Below the pieces are notes generated by a model. That model had not been told where the DNA came from. It ran no database searches and saw only the letters and a list, made by a program, of their open reading frames with translations. DNA of 64,000 nt, taken from positions 1,426,001 through 1,490,000 of the forward strand of contig NZ_CP138920.1 of the NCBI RefSeq assembly GCF_047123815.1. The letters are read 5' to 3'. Below, one piece after another: positions 17,638-24,975 of this stretch; positions within the stretch are counted from its first letter, which is position 1, and every line of letters begins with the position of its first letter. A program made the translations under genes and the position numbers. The stretch comes from Maricaulis sp017643475. GTDB lineage: Bacteria > Pseudomonadota > Alphaproteobacteria > Caulobacterales > Maricaulaceae.

Positions 17638-18003
17638 CTATCGGCAGACCCGGCGGACAACATTCACCAACTGGTCGGGGTCGAAAGGCTTGACGATCCA
17701 GCCCGTAGCGCCAGCGGCCTTGCCGGCTTCCTTCTTGGTCTGGTCCGCCTCGGTGGTGAGGATGAGGATCGGTGTGGCACGGAATTTGGGGTTCTCGCGG
17801 AGCTTGCCGACCAGGGTGATGCCGTCCATGCGGGGCATATTCACGTCCGAGATCACCAGGTCGTAATCGCCGGTCGTGGAAACCTCCATCGCCTCGACAC
17901 CATCTTCGGCCTCGACAACTTCGAACCCTTCTCGTTTCAACGTGAAAGCGACCATGTCGCGCATGGTCTTGGAATCATCGACGGCTAGTACACGTTTACT
18001 CAT
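17638..18003 (-). CDS. cheY: CheY response regulator
   Basis: A single receiver domain of 121 residues: acidic pair Asp9-Asp10, phospho-acceptor Asp53 in VISDVNMPRMDG, Thr in ILTTEA, and Lys in IVKPFDPDQL. It has no output domain, so it should act by protein contact, classically at the flagellar switch. It overlaps the upstream STAS gene by eight bases and is 21 bases before cheA. Confidence 0.93.
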   Translation of the reverse strand: MSKRVLAVDDSKTMRDMVAFTLKREGFEVVEAEDGVEAMEVSTTGDYDLVISDVNMPRMDGITLVGKLRENPKFRATPILILTTEADQTKKEAGKAAGATGWIVKPFDPDQLVNVVRRVCR

Positions 18004-18295
18004 TGCTTCCCCTCCAGGTGGCTAGTTCATTCTCGAGGCCCATCAGCTCCATGGCTTCGCGAATGGCGGCACTCGGGTCGTTCAGCGTGAAAGCGCGTTT
18101 GCGCGCGGCCTGATCCCGCGCAGCGCTCATAAGGATTTGAATGGCAGGTGTGTCGATCAGGCCAACATCAGAGCCTTTGACAACAAGGTCGGCATCACTG
18201 CCGCGATATTCCAGAAGCTCGGTCAAAAGCGCCTCGGCCGCCGGAACGTCCAGGCGCGCGGGCAATTCAATCGTATTGGCGGGCACGTCGCTCAT
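17996..18295 (-). CDS. STAS-domain protein (anti-anti-sigma-like, atypical)
   Basis: The 99 residues fit a STAS fold with a segment LIDTPAIQILMSAARDQ at the position where classical antagonists have DS(S/A)G. The phospho-acceptor is Thr rather than Ser and the following Gly is missing, so regulation by phosphorylation may differ from the STAS protein at 8096. The ATG overlaps the stop of the Hpt gene (TGATG) and the end overlaps cheY. Confidence 0.8.
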   Translation of the reverse strand: MSDVPANTIELPARLDVPAAEALLTELLEYRGSDADLVVKGSDVGLIDTPAIQILMSAARDQAARKRAFTLNDPSAAIREAMELMGLENELATWRGSNE

Positions 18296-18624
18296 CAGGC
18301 TGCAGCCTCCAGATGATCAACGGCGGCGGCGAAGACAGCGCCCAGCTCGTCAGCCTGCGAAGCATCGCCGGCTTCGAGTGCCGCTGCGAGCGCGCCCAGC
18401 TGTTTCAGCCCGATATTGACCGCAGCGCCCTTGAGCGCGTGCGCTGTCTGGCGGGCAGCCTCGCTGTCCTGGTTGCCGTGGGCTTCGGAATAGGCACCAT
18501 AGAGCGAACGAAGATCATCGATGAACTGCTGTTTCATCGCAGAGAACGCTTCCTTGCCAACGGCCGCAATCAGGGTGTTGATCACTTCCGGGTCCATTTC
18601 AGGAGCGTTGCGCCAGTCGGACAT
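18295..18624 (-). CDS. Hpt-domain phosphotransfer protein
   Basis: The 109-residue protein is a stand-alone Hpt domain with the phospho-acceptor His62 in TAHALKGAAVNIGL. It could accept phosphate from a receiver (CheY or the receiver-PP2C protein) or act as a sink. It is the first gene of the che operon, and the 337-base region upstream must carry the operon promoter. Confidence 0.85.
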   Translation of the reverse strand: MSDWRNAPEMDPEVINTLIAAVGKEAFSAMKQQFIDDLRSLYGAYSEAHGNQDSEAARQTAHALKGAAVNIGLKQLGALAAALEAGDASQADELGAVFAAAVDHLEAAA

Positions 18625-18961
18625 GGGGGCCTCTTAAGAATCGTGACAACTAGAAACACACGTTGTGCGTGTCATGAGCAGATCGCACACATCATGGTTA
18701 ATTTAGTCGATTCTTCTAACCAAACCCTAATATGACCGGTCAAACACCCCTACCACCGAAATCGGCTATTATTCAAGAATTACAACAGCTTAGGCAGCAT
18801 TTTGGCGTAATAGAAATATTCCGGAACCCGTTAACACCCATCATAAATGCTTGTTTTTTCTCGAAAAAGTTGTACTGGACAACCAATCGGCTCCGAGCCC
18901 GCATAAAGCTATTCGCTAATAATATATTACGACCCGGGTCTTGCCGCCCTCGACTCGCGCC
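18625..18961. promoter_or_regulatory. Non-coding region upstream of the che operon
   Basis: This gap lies between the end of the LacI gene and the start of the che operon, both on the minus strand, so it should hold the operon promoter. No sigma-70 or sigma-54 promoter could be assigned with confidence. A perfect 5-bp inverted repeat (ACACG, five bases, CGTGT) is at 18658-18672, about 35 bases before the Hpt start. The stretch from about 18700 to 18930 is clearly more AT-rich than its surroundings. No gene was seen. Confidence 0.5.
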
Positions 18962-20014
18962 CTAAGCGGCGGGCGGAGCTGTCGACCCACGAACTATAAG
19001 CTCGCAAGGAATAAGGCGAATTTCCACATCCGAGTCTTCGCCACCCCGTTCCAGAGCGCGGGTCAGAATGTCCACCGAAGCAGCAGACATTTCGGCGATT
19101 GGCTGGCGCACCGTGGTGAGCTGGGGCCACAGCGTAGTCGCGGTCTGCGTGTCGTCGAAACCGGTCACGGACAGCTGGCCGGGCACATCCAATCCGAGCT
19201 TGTTCGCCACCGCCACTACAGCAGCGGCCATGTCGTCATTGCTGGCGAAAACAGCACTTGGGCGATCATCCCCTCGCAGCATGTTCTCTGCCGCCACCAA
19301 TCCGGATCTATAAGTATAGCGGCCCGGCTGGATCCATTCATCACGCAGGGCAATCCCGGCCTTCTCCAGCGCCGCCCGGAAACCGGCCTCGCGCTGGCGG
19401 CTGGAGCCGTGTTCCGTATCGCCCTGAATGAAACCGATCCGCGTATGCCCCAGTTCCAGCAGATATTGGGTCATGCGTTCGGCCGCCTCACGATCGTCCG
19501 TTATGACGCTGGGCTGGGCATCGCGGTCCTGTTCCGGAGCGATCCTCACATAGGGTACGCCCATCTCTTCCAGGGCATTGCGGACTGACGGAAAATCACA
19601 CACCGGCGGCGGCAGGATCACGCCGTCGAAATTGGATGTACGCAGAACCATCTCCACGGCATTGGCCCAATGGGAATCGGTGGATCCGCTATCCTCGATC
19701 GCCAGATGGTACCCAGCCTGGCGGCAACGGTTCATCATCCCCACCAGCAGCTCGCTGACATAACCGGGATTGGGGTTGTTATAGAGAAGACCGAGAAAAA
19801 AGCTGCGCGCCTTGGCCAGGCTGCGGGCCGAAATATTTGGCCGGTAGTCCAGTTCCTTCATCGCCTCGAGCACGCGTTCGCGTGTCTCGTCCCGGACGCG
19901 GGATTCGCCGTTGAGGACCCGTGAGACAGTCATGGCCGAAACGCCTGCGCGCTCGGCCACATCCTTGATCGTTGCACCGCTTTGCTTGTTGGCCCTCGTT
20001 CGCAAACCCGTCAC
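18962..20014 (-). CDS. LacI-family transcriptional regulator
   Basis: The 350 residues have a LacI helix-turn-helix near the N-terminus (ATIKDVAERAGVSAMTVSRVLNG, about residues 14-36), the hinge helix YRPNISARSLA, and a periplasmic-binding-protein-like effector domain with NDDMAAAVV and SVTGFDDT. It probably senses a sugar or sugar derivative and represses catabolic or transport genes, but no such genes adjoin it, so the target is unknown. The start is a GTG at 20014. A palindrome at 20021-20044 just upstream may be its own operator. Confidence 0.88.
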   Translation of the reverse strand: MTGLRTRANKQSGATIKDVAERAGVSAMTVSRVLNGESRVRDETRERVLEAMKELDYRPNISARSLAKARSFFLGLLYNNPNPGYVSELLVGMMNRCRQAGYHLAIEDSGSTDSHWANAVEMVLRTSNFDGVILPPPVCDFPSVRNALEEMGVPYVRIAPEQDRDAQPSVITDDREAAERMTQYLLELGHTRIGFIQGDTEHGSSRQREAGFRAALEKAGIALRDEWIQPGRYTYRSGLVAAENMLRGDDRPSAVFASNDDMAAAVVAVANKLGLDVPGQLSVTGFDDTQTATTLWPQLTTVRQPIAEMSAASVDILTRALERGGEDSDVEIRLIPCELIVRGSTAPPAA

Positions 20015-20020
20015 CTCGAA

Positions 20021-20044
20021 TGCTATCGCTAACGCTGGATAGCA
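20021..20044. promoter_or_regulatory. Candidate LacI-family operator
   Basis: A 7-bp inverted repeat (TGCTATC, ten bases, GATAGCA) with the core CGCTAACG lies six bases upstream of the LacI-family GTG start. Position and symmetry suit autoregulation; the link to this regulator is inference. Confidence 0.5.
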
Positions 20045-20087
20045 CAGGCCTCGGCAAGTTTCGAGAAAACTGCAGCAAAGAAGTTGA

Positions 20088-20741
20088 TCAAAGTCCGGTA
20101 AAGACCTGGAAAAGCTTCAGGATCGGGTTGTCGTAGCGCAGCTTGCCACGGGTCAGGGCCAGACAGATGCATTCACCGCCGTCATCGATGCGGATATCGT
20201 GCGCGGCCGCCTCATCAGCATATTCAACATCACCGGGGCAGAATTGCTGCTCGCCATCCCAGAAACTGCCCTTGAGCACCAGTGTCAGCTCGGATCCATT
20301 ATGGCCGTGTTGCGGAATGGCGACACCAGGCTGCGCCTTGAGCAGCCACAGCTTCTCGCCATCCGGACCCGTCCACAACATCGCCTTGTTCAGGCCCGGA
20401 CCGAGGAATTCCCAGCGGATCGTCTTGTGGATACGCTGTAGGAAGTCGCCGAGCGCCTGGGGCACATACGCCTCATGACGGGTAACGTCCCCAACCTCGA
20501 GCGGCGCCAGCGCGCCTTCGGCAGCCAGCAGATCATCAGCGGTGAACGGAAGCGGCTCGTTCTCCGGCGCCATCATCAGCAATGCCGCGCCAATCTTTTC
20601 CAGCTCTTCCACACGGCCACGCGCCTCATCCGACAGCTCCACATGAGCCGCCACCAGCACGTCCTCGCCTTCGCTTTTTAGTGTGCCGGCTGCGTAGTCC
20701 ATGTACCACGCATCGTCCAGCATCTCTCCGCGCCGGGTCAT
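20088..20741 (-). CDS. chrR: ChrR-family anti-sigma factor lacking the usual zinc cysteines
   Basis: The 217 residues comprise an N-terminal anti-sigma domain and a C-terminal cupin domain. The cupin keeps the metal ligands expected of ChrR: His145 and His147 in PQHGHNGSE, Glu151, and His181. The anti-sigma domain has MDYAAGTL and AAHVELSDEAR. Here His33 is kept, but the two cysteines of the HxxxCxxC zinc site are Ser37 and Ala40. The known family member (Rhodobacter sphaeroides ChrR) binds RpoE and releases it under singlet oxygen. The gene overlaps the sigma gene stop by four bases, as in other rpoE-chrR pairs. Loss of the zinc site would alter or weaken sigma binding, or the domain may fold without zinc. 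Confidence 0.85.
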   Translation of the reverse strand: MTRRGEMLDDAWYMDYAAGTLKSEGEDVLVAAHVELSDEARGRVEELEKIGAALLMMAPENEPLPFTADDLLAAEGALAPLEVGDVTRHEAYVPQALGDFLQRIHKTIRWEFLGPGLNKAMLWTGPDGEKLWLLKAQPGVAIPQHGHNGSELTLVLKGSFWDGEQQFCPGDVEYADEAAAHDIRIDDGGECICLALTRGKLRYDNPILKLFQVFTGL

Positions 20742-21391
20742 TCCACTTCTCCAAGTGCTCCGCGAAGCCTTTGCATCGCGAGCCGTATTCTCGACTTTAC
20801 AGTTCCAAGGGGTAACGACAGCCGCTCCGCGACGTCGCTGTGGGAGAGGCCCTCGGTGAAGGCCAGCTCCAGCACCATACGTTGTTCGTCCGGAAGCACT
20901 GACAAGGCCTCGCTGACAGTTTTCACATCCTGACTGCGCGACAACAGCTCGTCGGGCTGTTGTTCACCCACCGGCTGGAAGTGCGGATCATGCTCGTCCA
21001 GCTTCTTCGCACGCGCTTGTTTGCGGAAGTGATCAATGTGCAGATTGCGAGCGATGGTGAAAATCCAGGTTGAGGCCGCCGCCTTGCTTGGGTCGAATTT
21101 CTCCGCCCGGCGCCAAACGGCCAGCATCGCTTCCTGGGTGACATCATCAGCCAGCGCTGTCGATACATTACGCCGCCGCAGAAAGGCTTTCACCTTGGGC
21201 GCGAAATGATCAAAGATCGTCGTGAAGGCCTCACGGTCCCGACGATGCGCGATCCTCTGGATAAGCTGAGCCAATTCGGTATTCGTCAATCGAGCACTCG
21301 ACGCAGCGACCGGGCCGGTCGCTCCCCCCTGCTGTCTATGGATCCCCAGGCCATGACCGCCTGCATCCTTGGTATCGAGTGCAACGTACAT
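20738..21391 (-). CDS. rpoE: ECF RNA polymerase sigma factor (RpoE, ECF11-like)
   Basis: The protein has sigma region 2 (FTTIFDHFAPKVKAFL, DDVTQEAMLAVWRRAEKFDPSKAAASTWIFTIARN) and region 4 (LPDEQRMVLELAFTEGLSHSDVAERL, GTVKSRIRLAMQRL). Its pairing with a ChrR-type anti-sigma gene marks it as a singlet-oxygen/oxidative stress sigma of the R. sphaeroides RpoE type. The start is uncertain: ATG 21391 lies only about ten bases past a predicted -10 element. An ATG at 21354 would give a better leader, but it is in another frame unless the run of six C at 21324-21329 is one base short. It should be autoregulated through the promoter at 21401-21426. Confidence 0.88.
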   Translation of the reverse strand: MYVALDTKDAGGHGLGIHRQQGGATGPVAASSARLTNTELAQLIQRIAHRRDREAFTTIFDHFAPKVKAFLRRRNVSTALADDVTQEAMLAVWRRAEKFDPSKAAASTWIFTIARNLHIDHFRKQARAKKLDEHDPHFQPVGEQQPDELLSRSQDVKTVSEALSVLPDEQRMVLELAFTEGLSHSDVAERLSLPLGTVKSRIRLAMQRLRGALGEVE

Positions 21392-21400
21392 AAGGTTGGA

Positions 21401-21426
21401 TACGCCTCCAAGACATGATCGGATCA
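21401..21426 (-). promoter_or_regulatory. ECF (RpoE-type) promoter of rpoE-chrR
   Basis: On the minus strand, TGATCC is followed after exactly 16 bases by CGTA. This is the -35/-10 arrangement known for RpoE-dependent promoters of alphaproteobacterial RpoE/ChrR systems. It faces rpoE, which implies autoregulation. Confidence 0.75.
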
Positions 21427-21440
21427 CAAGAAATTTCCGG

Positions 21441-21466
21441 TGATCCAGACTGGCCGCATCGACGTA
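21441..21466 (+). promoter_or_regulatory. ECF (RpoE-type) promoter of the FAD oxidoreductase-DUF1365-cfa operon
   Basis: TGATCC, 16 bases, CGTA on the plus strand, 28 bases before the ATG at 21495. It has the same elements and spacing as the divergent promoter 14 bases away, so the sigma factor very likely drives both operons. Confidence 0.75.
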
Positions 21467-21494
21467 CACCCGTCATTAGGTACGGGGAACAGAC

Positions 21495-22853
21495 ATGGAC
21501 ACCAAGACAGGTCGCAAAATCGCGGTAATCGGCTCTGGCATATCCGGCCTATCCGCGGCCTGGCAGCTCTCCAGAAACCATGAGGTTGACCTGTTTGAAG
21601 GTGCCGACCGCTTGGGAGGGCACGCCCATACGCGCACCGTTGATATTGCCGGGCAGAGTGTTGAGGTCGACACCGGTTTCATCGTCTACAACCCGCGCAA
21701 CTATCCCAATTTTACCGCCCTTCTGAAGCAACTGAACGTACAGTCGGCGGAAAGCGACATGTCCTTCGCCGCGTCACTCGGCAATGGACGTTTCGAATAC
21801 TCCTCCAACCCCGGAGGCTTGTTCGCTCAGAAGCGCAATTTCCTGCGACCGCGCATGTGGCGCATGCTGTTCGACCTGGTGCGGCTATACCGCCAATCGA
21901 AACATTTCGATCTCACTTCGGACGCACGCACCATTGATGAATTCCTGCGCGAGGAAGGCTATTCGGACACGTTCCGTAATGATCACATCCTGCCGATGTG
22001 TGCAGCGATCTGGTCCTCGCCTTCGGAACAGATGAAGCATTATCCGGCCAGGACATTTTTCCGCTTCTTCATCAATCACGGTCTTTTGCAGCTGACCGAT
22101 CGGCCCGCGTGGCGAACAATCCAGGACGGCAGCCAGAATTATGTCAGAGCCCTGCATGGGGATTTCGCGGGCCGGACACATCTCGGCAATGGAATCCGTT
22201 CGGTGGAGCGCACGCCTAACGGCGTTCTCGTTCACGACGCGTGCGGAAACAGCAAGCTGTTTGATGAGGTCGTTCTAGCCACTCACAGTGATCAGGCACT
22301 GAGCCTGCTGCAAAACCCATCACGTCGCGACGTTGATATCCTGGACCGCATCCGTTACCGGCCCAACACAGCGATCCTGCACACCGACACGCGTCTGATG
22401 CCGAGAAAACGCGCAGCCTGGGCGAGCTGGAACTATCTCGAGACCAGTCATGGTCCGTCTGCACGTACCGAGATCAGCCTAACCTACTGGATGAATGCGC
22501 TGCAGCCGCTGAAAACCGACACACCCGTACTGGTGACTCTGAACCCCCAGCAGGACATCCGCTCGGACAAGGTCCTGGCGATTGATGAATACGACCACCC
22601 GCTCTTCGACAGTGCCGCCATCACGGCTCAGCAGGACCTGCCAGATATCCAGGGCGAGGGCGGTGTCTGGTATGCAGGCGCCTGGATGGGATCCGGTTTC
22701 CATGAAGACGGGCTGCAGGCCGGCCTCGCGGTCGCCGAAGCAATAGGCGCGCCTGTGCGCCCCTGGGGCCTTGAGGGCGCGACCAACCGGATTCACTGGG
22801 CCGACCATCTGCATCACCGGGCACGTACTCAACACGCCATGGCCGCCGAATGA
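21495..22853 (+). CDS. FAD-dependent amine oxidase-like flavoprotein of the RpoE stress operon
   Basis: The 452-residue protein begins with a dinucleotide-binding fold (KIAVIGSGISGLSAAWQL) and the flavoprotein segment DLFEGADRLGGHAHT, and ends with GVWYAGAWMGSGFHEDGLQAG, the C-terminal FAD-contact motif. It belongs to the NAD(P)-binding amine oxidase/desaturase-like family that accompanies DUF1365 and cyclopropane synthase genes. In R. sphaeroides the equivalent trio belongs to the RpoE regulon and is linked to lipid modification under singlet oxygen. The exact substrate is unknown; a modified fatty acyl chain is a reasonable guess. A predicted ECF promoter lies directly upstream. Confidence 0.87.
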   Translation: MDTKTGRKIAVIGSGISGLSAAWQLSRNHEVDLFEGADRLGGHAHTRTVDIAGQSVEVDTGFIVYNPRNYPNFTALLKQLNVQSAESDMSFAASLGNGRFEYSSNPGGLFAQKRNFLRPRMWRMLFDLVRLYRQSKHFDLTSDARTIDEFLREEGYSDTFRNDHILPMCAAIWSSPSEQMKHYPARTFFRFFINHGLLQLTDRPAWRTIQDGSQNYVRALHGDFAGRTHLGNGIRSVERTPNGVLVHDACGNSKLFDEVVLATHSDQALSLLQNPSRRDVDILDRIRYRPNTAILHTDTRLMPRKRAAWASWNYLETSHGPSARTEISLTYWMNALQPLKTDTPVLVTLNPQQDIRSDKVLAIDEYDHPLFDSAAITAQQDLPDIQGEGGVWYAGAWMGSGFHEDGLQAGLAVAEAIGAPVRPWGLEGATNRIHWADHLHHRARTQHAMAAE

Positions 22854-23623
22854 TACCCCTGCCCGCATCCCTGTGTGACTGCGTCGTCGGCCACACCCGG
22901 CACGGACCGAAAGCACATTCGCTGCGGTATTCCATACTCAGTGTCCTTGTCGACATCGAGGCCGAGACCGCGCGCGGACGCCGCGGCTGGTTGTGGGCAG
23001 TAGACCGACCGGCTCTGATCAGCCTGTGGTCACACGACTATGGGAGCGGTCGCGTTAAGCTGCGCGATTGGGTGGAACAACAGCTGTCAGCTGCCGGTAT
23101 GGTGCAACCAATCGGCCGGATTGAACTTCTCACCGTACCGCGCATTTTCGGCCTCAAATTCAACCCACTCTCGGTTTTCTTCGCCTTTGACACCCGCGAG
23201 CGCTTTGTCGGCGTCATTTTCGAGGTTTCCAACTTCCACAGCGGCCGCCAGGCCTATGCCTTCGCCGTAGATCCGAACGCCGGGCCCGACTATCGGTTCA
23301 AGTGCGCCAAGGATTTCTTCGTCAGCCCTTTCAACCCTGCGAACAGGGGCGAGTACCACTTCCGGCTTCGCCGCGATGCGACCAGCCTGCGCCTTTGCAT
23401 TCAGCTCGAGCGCGAAGGCGAAAAAATCCTGTCCGCCGTGCAAACCGCCCGCCTGACCCCGTTTAGCCAGTCTGCTCTAAGGCAGGCCCTCATCTCCCAC
23501 CCGTTCAACACGATCAAGATCGTGGGCGGCATCCTGATCGAGGCCGCACGCCTCGCAATCAAGGGCCTGCCCGTCTTCGCCCCGCGCCGGGGCACGGTCG
23601 ACACCCGCCCCAGGAGCGTCTGA
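22850..23623 (+). CDS. DUF1365 family protein
   Basis: The 257 residues match DUF1365 throughout: HTRHGPKAHSLRYSILSVLVDIE near the N-terminus, IGRIELLTVPRIFGLKFNPLS, FEVSNFHSGRQAYAF, and KDFFVSPFNP. No catalytic role is established. Genes of this family commonly occur, as here, between an FAD oxidoreductase and a cyclopropane-fatty-acid-synthase-like gene. The start overlaps the preceding stop (ATGA), and the stop overlaps the next start (TGATG), so the three genes are translationally coupled. Confidence 0.88.
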   Translation: MIPLPASLCDCVVGHTRHGPKAHSLRYSILSVLVDIEAETARGRRGWLWAVDRPALISLWSHDYGSGRVKLRDWVEQQLSAAGMVQPIGRIELLTVPRIFGLKFNPLSVFFAFDTRERFVGVIFEVSNFHSGRQAYAFAVDPNAGPDYRFKCAKDFFVSPFNPANRGEYHFRLRRDATSLRLCIQLEREGEKILSAVQTARLTPFSQSALRQALISHPFNTIKIVGGILIEAARLAIKGLPVFAPRRGTVDTRPRSV

Positions 23624-24855
23624 TGGATCTGTCCCCTTCACGTATCACCGAGCTTTCTCCCGAACACACCGCCAGCTGGCTGGACCGGCAGGCTGCGGGC
23701 TGGATCAGCAAGACGCTGTCACGCGCCGGTGCACTCAACCTGCTCGTTGAACTGCCGTCCGGATATCGCTTCATGGCTGCGCGTCATTCCGCAACACCGC
23801 TGGTCGAGTGGCGTCTGAACAGCTGGAATGTGCTGGCACGGACGCTCTTCAGCGGCCCACTGGGATTTGCAGAAGGCTATGTAAATGGTGAGTGGGAATC
23901 AGATGATCTGGCCGCGCTCCTGACAAGCCTGGCCACGGGGCTGGACGAGATGAACGTCGCCAGTGCCAAAACCGGTCCCAGCCGACTGCTGGCGCGCCTC
24001 AAACACTTGCGGAACGCCAATTCCCGCTCTGGAAGCCGGCGCAACATCTCTTTCCACTATGACCTGGGCAACGCCTTCTACGAAAAATGGCTCGACAAGA
24101 GCATGACCTATTCCTCGGCCCTGTTCGACAGCCACGAAGAGAGCCTGGAGACCGCGCAGGAGCGCAAATACCGCCGCATCTGTGAACAGCTTCAGCTGAA
24201 ACCGGGCCAGCACGTGCTGGAAATCGGCTGCGGCTGGGGCGGTTTTGCCGAGATCGCTGCCAGGGATTTCGGCTGCAGGGTCACCGGCGTGACCCTGTCA
24301 CAGGAACAGCTCGATTTTGCCCGGGCACGGATGCAGCGCCTGGGCCTGGAGGACCAGGTCGAACTCCGCCTGCAGGATTATCGCGATATCCCCGAGCAAT
24401 ACGACGCCATCGCGTCCATCGAAATGTTCGAAGCCGTTGGCGCCGAACACTGGCAGACCTATTTTGCCAAGCTGAAATCCGTCCTGAAACCGGGTGGTCG
24501 CGCAGCTCTGCAGGTCATCACAATCCGCGAGCGCGACTTCGACAGCTATCTGAAATCTGTCGATTTTATCCAGAAATACGTATTCCCGGGCGGGATGCTG
24601 CCCACCAATCAGCATGTCGTTGAACTGGGCCGTCAGCACGGATTAGCATCGATCAACACCCATCTTTTTGGCAAGGACTACGCCGAGACGCTTCGACGCT
24701 GGTGTGAAGTTTACCAAAACGAGTGGGCATGCATCGAGCCGATGGGCTTCGACACACGTTTTGATCGCATCTGGCGTTTCTACCTAGCCTATTGCGAAGC
24801 AGGCTTCGAAACCGACCGCATCGACGTTGGACAATTCACTTTTGAAAACAAATAG
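23623..24855 (+). CDS. cfa: Cyclopropane-fatty-acyl-phospholipid synthase
   Basis: The 410-residue protein has the CFA synthase layout: an N-terminal lipid-facing domain, then RRNISFHYDLGNAFYEKWLD, then a class I SAM methyltransferase fold with HVLEIGCGWGGFAE, GVTLSQEQLDFA, SIEMFEAVG and YVFPGGMLP. It adds a methylene across the double bond of phospholipid acyl chains, using S-adenosylmethionine, at the inner membrane. It is the last gene of the predicted RpoE-dependent operon, consistent with membrane protection during oxidative stress. A paralogous activity (for instance furan fatty acid methylation) is possible given the FAD partner. Confidence 0.9.
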   Translation: MDLSPSRITELSPEHTASWLDRQAAGWISKTLSRAGALNLLVELPSGYRFMAARHSATPLVEWRLNSWNVLARTLFSGPLGFAEGYVNGEWESDDLAALLTSLATGLDEMNVASAKTGPSRLLARLKHLRNANSRSGSRRNISFHYDLGNAFYEKWLDKSMTYSSALFDSHEESLETAQERKYRRICEQLQLKPGQHVLEIGCGWGGFAEIAARDFGCRVTGVTLSQEQLDFARARMQRLGLEDQVELRLQDYRDIPEQYDAIASIEMFEAVGAEHWQTYFAKLKSVLKPGGRAALQVITIRERDFDSYLKSVDFIQKYVFPGGMLPTNQHVVELGRQHGLASINTHLFGKDYAETLRRWCEVYQNEWACIEPMGFDTRFDRIWRFYLAYCEAGFETDRIDVGQFTFENK

Positions 24856-24975
24856 TTAGTACGCGCATGTAATATTACCGCAGCAAAAGAGATCACTGCA
24901 CCGCTTAACCATCGCGCTGACGGAGTCTTTACGAGTTTGTGACAGCCTGTGCTTTCGAGAAGTACCGGGAAGACT

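Noticed and set aside
15505..17988. Long plus-strand frame of 827 codons opposite cheA and cheY
   Set aside because: It is entirely antisense to cheA/cheY, whose motifs are complete. High GC at third positions opens such mirror frames.
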